64,000 nt of DNA from Paraphoma chrysanthemicola. Lineage: Eukaryota > Ascomycota > Dothideomycetes > Pleosporales > Phaeosphaeriaceae. The position numbers were made by a program, and so were the translations under genes. Positions 43,904 through 53,857 of the stretch are shown here, piece by piece. The stretch spans positions 2,604,001 through 2,668,000 of the forward strand of contig JAGMWG010000001.1 in assembly GCA_020744225.1 (NCBI GenBank). The letters run 5' to 3'. Position 1 is the first letter of the stretch; every line of letters starts with the position of its first letter. The notes under the pieces were generated by a model that searched no databases, was not told the origin of the DNA, and saw only the letters and a program-made list of their open reading frames with translations.

Positions 43904-44845
43904 GGAGATTAGGCGAGGCGATCTGGGGCGGTCTGCATTGGAGCGGCGAACTTTTTCTTGACCTGTACAGCACTTGACTTTTGTAAAGCGGGCTTGCATG
44001 GTAGAATTGCTGCATTATATTGCACTTTTGAACTGTACGCATAGGAGATTTCGAACGAAGCTGCCATTACTTTGTGTTCATTTTGTCCCCCTATTTTGCA
44101 ACCTATACGCAGCATTGCCACCTCAAGCTGAAGACGTCCCTCGCATTCTTGAGAAGACTACCGTAACACGATCTTCACCGCAACAGATTGAGCTTCCACC
44201 GGAGGGGGATACGAACAATGACCGCACACATTGCACATCTCAATACCCTATGTAAACCAGGTGATGTCGGCAATGCCCATGTTCGATAGCCCGAGTTCTA
44301 TTTCTATTTTCGCGTCGCATCGGCCTAACAACGGCGACCAATTGTGGAACGCGGAAGCATATCCCTACTTAAAAGAGTAGTTTTCAGCCACGTTGGGTTA
44401 CTTCGCCAAGATGTCGGTCCTTCATCGTGGCAACTGCAACGTCACTCATAGTGTACCCCCAGCACATCTCATTCGCCAATTTCCGAAACTCTCCGCAATG
44501 CGCGCCATCTTCCATGCTCGGAAGATCCAGCGCCACACCCGGCGGTCGAAAAACTGGGGTTGCGGGCCTTCGGCGCTCGTGTTGTCGGGCAAATGAGATC
44601 ATGCTGGGCACAATGGTTACACCGGGAACGAGCGCCGAGGACACCAGCCTCATGTTGGCACCGTGAGCTGAGAAGTGGAGAAGGGTGTTGATACGAGGCT
44701 GGAGGGGTATATAAGAGATGGATGCTGTTTGGGAGTAAGGCCACCTCATCACATCACTTCAACGATACTTGAGATTTTCACCTCTACCACGCAAAACACA
44801 AGCACAAACACATATCCCTCCATCTCACCAAACACATCCACAATC
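43904..44845. other. intergenic region between SWI1 and the PhiA-like gene
   Basis: 942 bases: SWI1 3' UTR, then the promoter and leader of the secreted-protein gene, including a good TATA box. No gene is called; the frames overlapping 44.4-44.7 kb lie on both strands and lack motifs. Confidence 0.45.
44708..44715 (+). promoter_or_regulatory. TATA box of the PhiA-like gene
   Basis: TATATAAG lies about 130 bp upstream of the ATG at 44846 and is followed by a CA-rich leader. This layout is common in highly expressed fungal secreted-protein genes. Confidence 0.65.
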
Positions 44846-45427
44846 ATGAGATTCTCAACATCCACTGTCGCCGCCGCGTCCCTGGCCCTCACCACCGCCC
44901 TCCCCCAGAGCACACCCGCCCCCAAACCCGGAGTCGGCGATGTATTCAGCGTCATGGCCATCCGCTCCGGCTCCGACTTCCATTTCGGCAGTATCAAAGC
45001 CGCCAACCGGGGCTTCCGCATCAACGGTCCGGCACAAGGCGCATTCTGCGACAGAGACGTCGACTACGCCTCTTTCCAACTCACCACCGAAGGAGAGCTG
45101 TATCTCAACACCGACAACCCGCCACAACGACCCTTCGTCGACCGCTCTGGCATGGGCCAGGGCGTTTTCAAGTACACAACGGGCGCACAGGACATTGGAC
45201 GCAACCAGGAGCGCGGACCGTTCAAGATTGATGATGATAGCAATCTGGTGTTTGTGAATGCGAATGGAAATACGACGGGTTTCCAGGCGTGTCCGATTGG
45301 AAATGACGGTGGATACTCGGTTTGGCTTGCCGGTGCGATAAACCCTGGTGGCAACAGCAACTGCACTGGGTTCATTGCGAGGGCGATCAAGGAGGATAAC
45401 TCGGTCAAGTGCCAGTATACTCAGTAG
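44846..45427 (+). CDS. secreted cell-wall protein, PhiA-like
   Basis: Single exon, 193 aa. The N-terminus MRFSTSTVAAASLALTTA is a typical signal peptide, cleaved before LPQ or shortly after. The mature domain contains VMAIRSGSDFHFGSIKAANRGF and ends with FQACPIGN, WLAGAINPGGNSNCTGF and SVKCQYTQ. This resembles the PhiA/cell-wall protein family of Aspergillus, linked there to phialide and wall development. Four cysteines in the mature part could form two disulfides, and one or two N-glycosylation sequons are present (NTTG, NCTG). It would be secreted into the wall or medium. The ATG sits in good context behind a TATA promoter. Family assignment is from pattern memory, so moderately sure. Confidence 0.75.
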   Translation: MRFSTSTVAAASLALTTALPQSTPAPKPGVGDVFSVMAIRSGSDFHFGSIKAANRGFRINGPAQGAFCDRDVDYASFQLTTEGELYLNTDNPPQRPFVDRSGMGQGVFKYTTGAQDIGRNQERGPFKIDDDSNLVFVNANGNTTGFQACPIGNDGGYSVWLAGAINPGGNSNCTGFIARAIKEDNSVKCQYTQ

Positions 45428-45843
45428 ACGGAGTAAATCCAGAGGCGGGGAGAGAAGGGGTTCAATGTGTATATATTACTGGATGGAATTAGATTACGCT
45501 CCTTTTTGGCATCTGCATAGCATGGCTTGGGTTTGCTTACTTGGGCTAGAGTTTTAAAGTGTAAATATACTTACTGTACATATAAATAAACTCGGCACAC
45601 AATCCACACGTCTTGTTGTTCAACACTCATATACTTTAGTGAATTCCCAGCGACATATTCATTTATGATTTCTTTTTAGGTCCCCAAGCAGACAGTATGT
45701 AAATTGTGATCCGAAAAGTTTCCGTCTTGCGTGGATCATGCGTTTGCATCGCATATGTTCGCTCAGATCTACTGCCGGAAGTCCCAGTTGTAGTTGCCAT
45801 CACTTGGTATCTGCTTTCTGGTCTGTGCCCCTATAGACCCAAC
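45428..45843. other. convergent intergenic region
   Basis: 416 AT-rich bases between facing 3' ends of the PhiA-like gene (+) and the first BTB gene (-). Nothing recognised. Confidence 0.4.
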
Positions 45844-46597
45844 CTATGGCTTTGTTTTGGACGAGGGCATCCTGTGACACTCGATATCCCACCAGTTGTA
45901 CATGATCCATCCTTCTACATTCATATCATCTTCATGGTAGCTTTCTTTCTCCAGCATACCGTCTCTTGGGTGTTGACGACGGCACATCAGGTTATCAGAC
46001 AAGTCCATGAGGAACTGTTGCGGTAGAATAACCCCAGTGCCTACCTTCCTGACAATTTCGTTCGTTGTGTGTGCTTGGCCGTACCAAACGAAGCAATCGA
46101 TCAAGACTTGACGACCTGGACAGTGGTATGATGTCTCTTCGTACATTCTCTGGATGGAAGGGACACTCGGCATGTAGGGGCCTCCTCCTCTGTGTTGGCA
46201 ACCTGGCTCTTATGCTGGACTTTGCGATAAGAGCGTTGACAGTTGCATTTCTCGCTTGAATGTCTTGCAGTTTCTCAGCAACAACGTATAGCTCGACTAG
46301 CGACTCATACTCGCTCTTGCAGACTTCAGGATGGTCGCAGCTGGCCTGTCCGGGGTCTTCAGGTGCGATGCGTCTGCGCTGTTCGTCGAAGGCGCGTACA
46401 GTGCCAATGTAAATGAGTGATACATAGAGTTCAAAGACCTTGTGTTCGTCGTCCGATAGCTTGACAATCTTCTCCTCGGCCTCCTTCCATCCTCTACGCA
46501 TCGCATTGGCAAAGAACTTCGAGTGCGCGGTGAGCAGAGCTTCATGAATGTGAAATTCACGTTTGTCGTCATCCGGACCGATGACGGTCTTGAGCAT
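45844..46597 (-). CDS. BTB/POZ domain protein, structure uncertain (possibly decaying)
   Basis: A BTB fold is clear: KTVIGPDDDKREFHIHEALLTAHSKFFANAMRRGWKEAEEKIVKL and ELYVSLIYIGTV, then VELYVVAEKLQDIQARNATVNALIAK. After this the frame leaves the family pattern. Removing 46220-46190 (31 bp, GT...ACAG) restores it (PSIQRMYEETSYHCPGRQVLIDCFVWYG ... ILPQQFLMDLSDNLMCRR), giving 240 aa from ATG 46597. A 31-bp intron is below the usual fungal minimum. Upstream, an in-frame ATG at 46729 encodes a typical family leader (MPTAKRVKLDPP ... KAFPFVNQHM) but meets a TGA at 46624-46622 inside another 28-bp GT-AG segment with a CTGAC box. Either these are real mini-introns or the gene is degrading. It is paralogous in layout to the BTB gene at 47562. 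Confidence 0.55.
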
Positions 46598-46729
46598 ACT
46601 GCCAGAGACGCTGTAGCAGAGTCAGTAGACGCAATTACTCATATGTTGGTTGACGAACGGGAATGCCTTGCTCTTGCCGACAAGCGGCGCGCCGGGCGGA
46701 TCCAGCTTTACTCTCTTTGCGGTGGGCAT

Positions 46730-47561
46730 CGCGGGTGATGTCTCAATATCTGATTAGGTCGTTGGAAAGGGACGCCGACCCAGCGTCTGCAGAGTAAGTC
46801 TTAGATCGCTAGATCTACTTGTTAACGAGAGGCCGCTAAAATCATTGCATCAAAGCTTCTGGAGCGCGGACTTCACATCGGCGGTGAAGGTGAGGAATTG
46901 GAGGTCACCGTGGCTTATGAGCGTGACAGGAATTTGCCGACGCTCAACTGGACTTACACAGGATGGATCCATACGCGTCGATTCAGTATTACCCTCACCC
47001 ACTCACTTGTTCATTCGTTCCTATCTATTGGCGAACGAACAAAGGGAGGCAAAAATAGAACAGCATAAAAGACACCCGACGCCACATTCTATTGTGGAAG
47101 TCGAGCGACGTGTAAACCAGGCTGACTGATTTTACGTTCCGGTATGGTTCTGTCCGAACCGAAGATCGATCAGGCGATCTCCCACAGACTTGAGGTTGGG
47201 TATAGTCTATTCAATCGCGTCAGACCGTCAAGCTCACTGTTTCGAGTGAACTCGGCCAATACGAAGTTAGACTAGGCAAGCCCTCTTGGCTGTGGTGCGC
47301 CTGTCGATGAGAAATGTGTATCCTGTTGTGTTGATATTGGAGGTGATTGAGTGAAGCGCACCTGCCTTCACTTAAGCTCTGACGTAACTGCTGTTGTGCA
47401 CGAGAAGGCGCGCACGCACTTTCACCTGAGGTTGACTAGCATTCTCTCCTCCATCATTACCTCTCACCTATACTCTTGTCTTATAGTCGCTGCAAACCTT
47501 CGTTTCACATCAGCGAGCCTCCCCTCAATAACTCTTCCAGCATAACGCACGTGGAATCACA
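46730..47561. other. divergent intergenic region between two BTB genes
   Basis: About 830 bases between the likely leader of the minus-strand BTB gene and the start of the plus-strand BTB gene. A small inverted repeat (GGTTC-tgtcc-GAACC) lies near 47145. No gene seen. Confidence 0.4.
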
Positions 47562-48498
47562 ATGAAGCGCAAGCGCAGCGGAGACATGCTTCTCTCCGGC
47601 GGAGCTACAGTCACGTAAGTACGGATACATCGCCCATTCCGACCCACGCTCACTAGTCTGCAGATTCACCAACAACCTCATCCGCATTCTTGTCGGCGAT
47701 CCAGATGCAGATAGACTCCCGAAAGAGTACCACGTCTATGCATTTCAGCTCACCAGTCGAAGCCGCTTCTTCCGCAAAGCCCTTTCCCGAGACTGGAAGG
47801 AAGCCACCGAGAAGATTATCAGGTTCCCCAACGATGATCCTATTACCTTCGAGCGATACCTCTCCCTAGTCTTGACCGGCGCAATCTCCATGGGCCATGA
47901 AATCGATAAAGAGGAGAGTACGAAGATATCCATGGTGCCTAAACACGCCCAGGAGATATATTCTGGACTCGCCGAACTCTTCATTCTCTGCGATAAGCTG
48001 CAAGATACGAAGGCAGTCAACTATGTGATCGATGCCATCGTGGAGCAGTCTGGCCTCCACCATGACGCTTGTATTCGCAGACCTGTCCACCAGCCTCTCT
48101 CCAAGACCGACTATACTGCGAAATCCGGTCCTGACCCTACGCCTTCGGGGTTTTGCAACGATATGTCATGTTGTGGCGGACATCTTTTGCCAGGTGCAGA
48201 CACCATCAATCTCATCTACGACAACACGGCGAGAATGTGCAGCATCCGGCGCCTGCTAGTGGATATGTGGGTGTACAAAACAGCTGATTTAGGTGGGGTA
48301 ATCGTCGCCTTGGGTGAGAAGCTTAACAAGACGTTCTTGGTAGATCTCGCTCGGTGCATCGCACGGCGCCTCGCAGACTTCGAGGAGAGCTACTGTCTTA
48401 ATCATCCCCTTTTCTTCCCTGAGGACTATCATGAGTACGAGGAGACAGGCGAGGAAACTCTGGGGGCTCATGGAGCGAAGGAAGCTGCGTCGAGCTGA
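47562..48498 (+). CDS. BTB/POZ domain protein
   Basis: Exons 47562-47614 and 47664-48498 (49-bp intron, GTAAGT donor) give 295 aa. The N-terminus MKRKRSGDMLLSGG leads into a BTB domain, residues ~18-110: NLIRILVGD, YHVYAFQLTSRSRFFRKALSRDWKEATEKIIRFPNDDPITFERYLSLVLTG. A helical part follows (AELFILCDKLQDTKAVNYVIDAI) and a C-terminal region with several Cys/His residues and an acidic end. Such fungal BTB proteins are numerous and fast evolving; some are Cullin-3 adaptors, but there is no MATH, Kelch or BACK domain here to indicate partners. It is divergent to, and shares its organisation with, the neighbouring BTB gene, suggesting a duplicated pair. Confidence 0.82.
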
Positions 48499-48714
48499 AT
48501 GTTGGGAAGTGAAAAGTAATGGAGGGAATAGACAGCAAGTAATGAACATTGTGGAAGAAGACATGTGGATATTGCGGAGTCAATAGGAATCTCTTACAGC
48601 GTAGCGCAACACTGGGTCTTCTGGGTCATGTATCATATCTCAATACGATGCGAAAGAAAAGGTGACGTTATGGAATAAAAAGTGGTCGTAGCTCATAAAC
48701 AGATCATGGTTCTG

Positions 48715-49869
48715 TCATAGAACCTGCCAACCCTCTTCTTCATGATCGCATTCTGGAGATACCGGTGACAGTATCGCGTCCGACCAGCCGCTACCCATGC
48801 TCTCTACTGCACTGACTAGTCCATCGAGTCCTCCGCCCAAGTCGGGATCACGTTGTGACTGGCTCTCGGCTCCAGTGCTTGCCTGATGCAGTATGACACC
48901 ACCGGTTTGTATTTCGTCCTCCTCATCACCCTCTTCGTCCTCCTCGTCACACGCTTCGTCCTTATTTCTTTCCTCATCATGCTCAGACCTTGTAACTTCT
49001 TGCCAGATGATTGTGCCTTTGCCACCGCTCGAATGATTCGATGATTCGCAAGATGATTCGTACGGATCAAATGCTTGCCCTGAAGCCGTCGTATCGCTTT
49101 TATGCCGATTGGTAGTCCGCTCAACGACCCGTTTGGGTTTGTTTGCCACAACACCGGCATCAACACCGTTCAGGAAGTCCTCCACATCGGTGTAATCTTC
49201 CGTCGCACGGCTGGACCAGTCCCAATTCACCACTATCTTCACACCATCTCTCCAGAGTACCATGGCAAATTCACGTGAACTGGGTTTGGACTCCTCGCCC
49301 CATATATGTAGGTGTAATGTCTTAAAAGCCGGGAGTTCTTCGATAATGTAACGTGCCAAGTCGATGTAAGCTCGGCCGCCTTGATCGTCTGAGCAATCCT
49401 CTTCGTAAGGCTGAATGAGGAGGCTGAGGCTTTCGATTTGCTGTCGTCTCGATACATGCAGCGATTGAAGGAATCGCTGAGTTGCATAAGCTTGATATCG
49501 TCCTCGTGGGCATGGGCCTGAGAGAAGGAGGAAGTTCTTTCCAGCATACGCATTCGGCTCAACTGCGCCATCGATTTCTTTCCTTCGTCGGACCTCATCA
49601 CATGTGGCCGGCCGAAGCAAGTTGATATGACCTAGAGGTCGCTGCAGCACCCAAAGATCCTCACACGCCGTAGCAAAGCGAACTTCTGGGCGACGACATC
49701 GATAACGTGTGTATACATGACCGAGGTCGGAATTCTTTGGCCCACATCTGCATATGTCGATTTGCGTCGCTCCGACAAAGGTCGTATTGCTCGGATTCTC
49801 GAGGTGTGGCCACGAGAGAGTATAATTGATTGTGGTAACGTCCGGTGGAAGAGGTGAAGATGCAGGCAT
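48715..49869 (-). CDS. hypothetical protein with acidic C-terminal region
   Basis: Frame of 384 aa from ATG 49869 to TAG 48715. The first ~200 residues look globular (INYTLSWPHLENPSNTTFVG, CRRPEVRFATACEDLWVLQRP, ARYIIEELPAFKTLHLHIWG); this layout recalls fungal F-box/2EXR-type proteins, but no motif proves it. The last third is low complexity with a run of Glu/Asp near residues 315-330. The frame stays open 99 bases further upstream. A possible 5' exon in the ORF starting at ATG 50389 could join through a GTGAGG donor, so the true N-terminus is uncertain. It converges on the plus-strand BTB gene. Confidence 0.6.
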   Translation of the reverse strand: MPASSPLPPDVTTINYTLSWPHLENPSNTTFVGATQIDICRCGPKNSDLGHVYTRYRCRRPEVRFATACEDLWVLQRPLGHINLLRPATCDEVRRRKEIDGAVEPNAYAGKNFLLLSGPCPRGRYQAYATQRFLQSLHVSRRQQIESLSLLIQPYEEDCSDDQGGRAYIDLARYIIEELPAFKTLHLHIWGEESKPSSREFAMVLWRDGVKIVVNWDWSSRATEDYTDVEDFLNGVDAGVVANKPKRVVERTTNRHKSDTTASGQAFDPYESSCESSNHSSGGKGTIIWQEVTRSEHDEERNKDEACDEEDEEGDEEDEIQTGGVILHQASTGAESQSQRDPDLGGGLDGLVSAVESMGSGWSDAILSPVSPECDHEEEGWQVL

Positions 49870-51003
49870 CGAAGTAGATTTAAGCCTTGCTGAAAATTTT
49901 GGACTGTACGATCGAGCCGTGGATATATAACGCGCAGATAATGCAAGCTTGTGGTCGATCCCGAGCACGAGGCTCTATCCCAATATGAATCTCTCGTGCA
50001 ACTTTCCACCTCACCAAGTCGCCAAACCTCAACCTGAGAATAGGTCGGAATGCATACCGCCCATCTGACTCTTCCAGGCAGACAGCTTGCTCGACGTACG
50101 TTATGACGAGCCGAATGAGGCGATAGTGTCCAAAAATAGTAAGTAATGCTCTCGAGCTGGAATTCGCCTGTGCGTAAGCACAAGCCCAGTCCACGGTGCG
50201 ACTGTGCCACAACGAAACCCCCGTCGTGTGATTGGTCGGCGCGGCTTTATTCCTTACTGCGAGGCTGTCTCGCACGAGATGAGTATCTTTAGGATTGACA
50301 CGAATGTACAATATGCGTTTGTCTTGCGGCGCAGGTCGTGCGTGCTGGTGATGACGAGTGCCGCGTCGTATATCGTGCGTTGTCAGCATGAGAATGCGAA
50401 AGGAAGGAAGACCAGCGTTAACTTTCGTCTCGTATCCTTCTTTGGCACGCTTATTGCGAGAGCGCAGGTAAGGATGACAAGGCTCAGATCAAGCGAGGAG
50501 GCGTCGACGCCTTGTTTTCGCTAATCGGATGAAAGGTTGGGCCCGGGTGCACAGGCGTTCTTGCCGTTGAAGATCCTCACGTGCGAGCGTTGCCTTGGCG
50601 CGACAGGCAAGTGAAGATCAAAACAACGCGTCGCATCACGCAAATCTGGCACGCGTCATGTTTGAAGTTTGGGTTGGTTTTCATTCCTGCGACGGTACCA
50701 TCACGTCATAAACTACCCATCTCTTGGAAAGCGAGAAAGCAATACGCTTGCAGTGCCACAAAGTCGCGCCATAACGCCCTGGAACCGGTATACCAACAAG
50801 TCCCACAGTCCAACACCCTGTCCCATCCTGTACCAGATCGCCCCTGCCCACTCCGGAGCCCAGATGTCATAGAGAAAAGGGGATATCACGATACAAGCCT
50901 AGGTGCGACGGCGAGCCGACATGCTGCGAGTCGCAGCGTGCACACCGAGGCTAGTTAGAGAAGAGATCAACAAGAAAGGAGACATTAAAGCTCAAGGAGC
51001 AAA
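49870..51003. other. intergenic region, may hold an extra 5' exon
   Basis: 1.1 kb. The minus-strand ORF 49880-50389 (169 aa, ATG start) contains protein-like stretches (GHYRLIRLVITYVEQ, RPILRLRFGDL) and could be an upstream exon of the hypothetical gene or a separate small gene. The remainder is the H1 3' UTR. Confidence 0.35.
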
Positions 51004-52208
51004 TCATGCCTCAGCCTTCTTTGGTGTAGCCTTCTTGGGTGTTGCCTTCTTTGGTGTGGCTTTCTTTGTTGTGGTAGCCTTCTTTGCGGCAGTCTTCTTT
51101 GGTGCAGCCTTCTTTGTGGCCTTTGGTGCAGCAGGTGCCTTGGTCTTGGTGACACGTCCTGACTTCGTCTTGCCAAGGACGCGCGAGACCTCCTCCTCAA
51201 CGGCTGGAGCAGGGGCGGCAGTCTTGCGAGGCTTGCTGGCGTTGGCCTTGGGCTTCGCTGCGGCGGCGGCTTTCTTGGGGGCGGCCTTTGCGACAGCGGT
51301 CTTCTTTGGTGCAGCCTTCTTGGCTGGGGCAGCCTTCGCCTTCTGGTCACAAGTCAGCGTAAGTACATATTTGACCACATCATGCAACATACAGTAGCGG
51401 CAGCCTTCTTGGGAGCAGCAACCTTCTTCTCAGTGGTCTTCTTTTCAGCCTTGGGCTCGGCCTTCTTGGTGGTGGAAGCAGCAGCGGCAGGCTTGGCCTC
51501 CTTCTTGGCCAGCTTCACGGTTCCTGAGGCACCTGCATGACGCGTCAGCAATGGACAAGTGCAAGAGCGCCTTAATCTAGGACGCGAGGTCGCATGCTAG
51601 GCGCTGTTCACGAGATAAGGTAACATACCCTTGGGCCGTGTGAAATCACCCTTCTCCTCACCAGATGCAATGGCGCGGTTGACGTGGCTCTTGAAGGCAG
51701 CATCTGAAACGTTGCCGAGCTTGTTGTTGGCGTGGATGTATTTCTGGATAGCTTGACGGCTGTATTATGGTCAGTGACGGCTCCCTGAGTTTGGATGAAA
51801 GCATGGCATGGGGTGAAGACCGAGAGCATTCAAGTGGGTGTGCTTACCTAGATCCATTGCGTTCCTTTAGCTGTGGCGTGCGAAGAGCGCGTCAGCGAAC
51901 ATATTCGTGAAGAAACAGAGTGTTGCGAAGCTTCTTTGTGCTTTGAAGTGCAACAGGCGAAGAGGCGCCGCAATCGCAAAGCGGGGGTCGCAATGCGCCC
52001 AAGAACATAGACTCACCTTAATGATAGCATCCTTTACCATATCTGCAGGGAAGAGTCAGTATTGATCGGCGAATACGATGAAGCTCACGCGATCGCCGGG
52101 CGACAGCGTGGTGTAGAGGAATCACATACCAATGTAGGAGCCATGGGCAGGTGCGGAAGCGGCGGCGGCCTTCTTCGGCGCGGCGGTGGTAGACTTCTTG
52201 GGAGGCAT
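51004..52208 (-). CDS. HHO1: linker histone H1
   Basis: Six exons (52208-52130, 52042-52017, 51870-51848, 51759-51629, 51532-51393, 51342-51004) give 245 aa. The winged-helix globular domain covers about residues 20-95: HGSYIDMVKDAIIKLKERNGSSRQAIQKYIHANNK and AAFKSHVNRAIASGE. It is followed by a long Lys/Ala/Pro tail that binds linker DNA, ending in three KATPKK units. Two micro-exons of 26 and 23 nt both fall within the globular domain. Introns (87, 146, 88, 96 and 50 bp) are longer than the local norm. Each junction restores histone H1 sequence, so the model is firm. The plus-strand frame opposite the tail is an antisense shadow of Lys/Ala codons. Confidence 0.95.
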
Positions 52209-53857
52209 TGTAATAGTGATTGGACTGGAAGTCGGTATAGACGGGTATCTGATGCTTCTAGCGAGGGGTCGACTGTCAAAATCGATTGGGTGGTTGTGGT
52301 GGCAGAAGGTCTGGAAGTCACTGGGTAGGCCGGGCGCGATGCGATGCGGGGGCACGCCAGTTTAAGTAGTCGCGCCCCAAAACGACAGTGTCCACCAGAT
52401 CAACAACAGGCGCCGCATCGTCCATTCCTCTTTAGGAAGGATTTAGCTTTTTGCGTTCATTTTGTGATCCAGGGTAGACTAAGGACGCTCGCTGACTGGG
52501 CGAAGTGCGCGAGCTGTACGTTGGTTCTGTCAGGGTGTGTGAAGTCTGCTGTTCGCTTCCCTATCTGCCATCCGTCTTCCTTCGACTTCCGCTCCCCACC
52601 TGATCGCCCTCCACCACTGCGCCTGGGACGCATTGTGATCGCGCGTTGCATGTGCGCTTAGGCAGCTATCGATTGCTTCTGGCTTTATGATCTCGTCTGG
52701 TGTGACTTACACCACTGCGCTGTTGCCTACAATTGAGTCGATGGTTATTGACGCGTCTTGCACTCGTGCATCTTCTCGTCGCCAGCACGCGCTTCCAAAG
52801 AACAGCCTGTTGAGCCTCAACACGACCTGGGATCCATTCAAAACTATCTCATACTGTAGATTATTGCTCTTCGCGTCTTGTCTCGAATTTTCCTGATTTC
52901 TTGTGACGCGCCGCTTGTTGTTTTGCAAGATCGCGCATCTCCCTCTTCCGAACCTGTGGTGTTTCGACCGCGCCTCAACGCTTCTAACACCATCAAACCC
53001 AGATCCATTTAGACACATCTTTAGATGTTCAATTTCTTTCATCCTCTTTCAGTCCCATTGCGCTTCTGTCTGCAATGAGTTCCATATCCTTCTTGTCTCT
53101 GGTGCGCTGTCAATCTCAAGATTCATGACGTGTCTTGCAGGTCAGGTGAGGTGCTGGTCACGCGCTGGCCAGATGCCTTTGCCGCCAGTTTCTGCCCGAC
53201 CCAATGAGCCCCATAATGGCTGTTGAGTTTTCGCTTTGTTCGAAACAAAGCTGGACCAATCCTTCCGGTCTCCCAAGGTTCCAATCACATTCGACTTTCA
53301 CGGCTAGGCAAGCATGCCGGCGCTGGGACTGACAGCAGCGACGAGCCACGCCACTTGACAGACGAATCAACCACTCAAGAACATAACTAGAAAACTTCAG
53401 AGAGCTTGCATCTCCTCGATGAGACCCACGAAGCAAGCCTCGTACATGTTGGTATGGGCACCACGGGTAGAGACACAGGTCATACCTAACATTCCACTAA
53501 TGCGACTGCGGCTTCGTTAATGAGCCTCATTTCACGGCAAATCGATATCATCCAACGCAAGGGCTTCAGTGAACCGAGTATCGATGCGAATGGAGCACTA
53601 CTGTAGCCTTGAGTCCATGGTGTTCGCAATGCATTTCAACTATCAGATGCAGCAAAGAATATACCGACCATGACTTTCACCTTACTTCCTCACTAGCGGC
53701 CACGCTAATGGAATCATGCCGTGCCCTTCATATTCACCAGGACTCCTAGCAGACTCTCCCGGGCCGTTCAACTTGCACTTCTGCGCCACTCCAAGACCCA
53801 GCCTTAATCTTACACGCTTGCACATACCTTCGCCATAGGTAGGCATAACTCAGCACC
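52209..53857. other. long intergenic region upstream of histone H1
   Basis: 1.65 kb containing the H1 promoter and the promoter/leader of the low-complexity gene to the right. No canonical TATA box and no supportable gene; T/C-rich tracts are common on the plus strand. Confidence 0.4.

Noticed and set aside
50903..51397. Long plus-strand frame with Phe/Val/Ala-rich, membrane-like translation
   Set aside because: It is the exact antisense of the Lys/Ala-rich histone H1 tail and of an H1 intron; the hydrophobic repeats are the complement of AAG/GCC codons.
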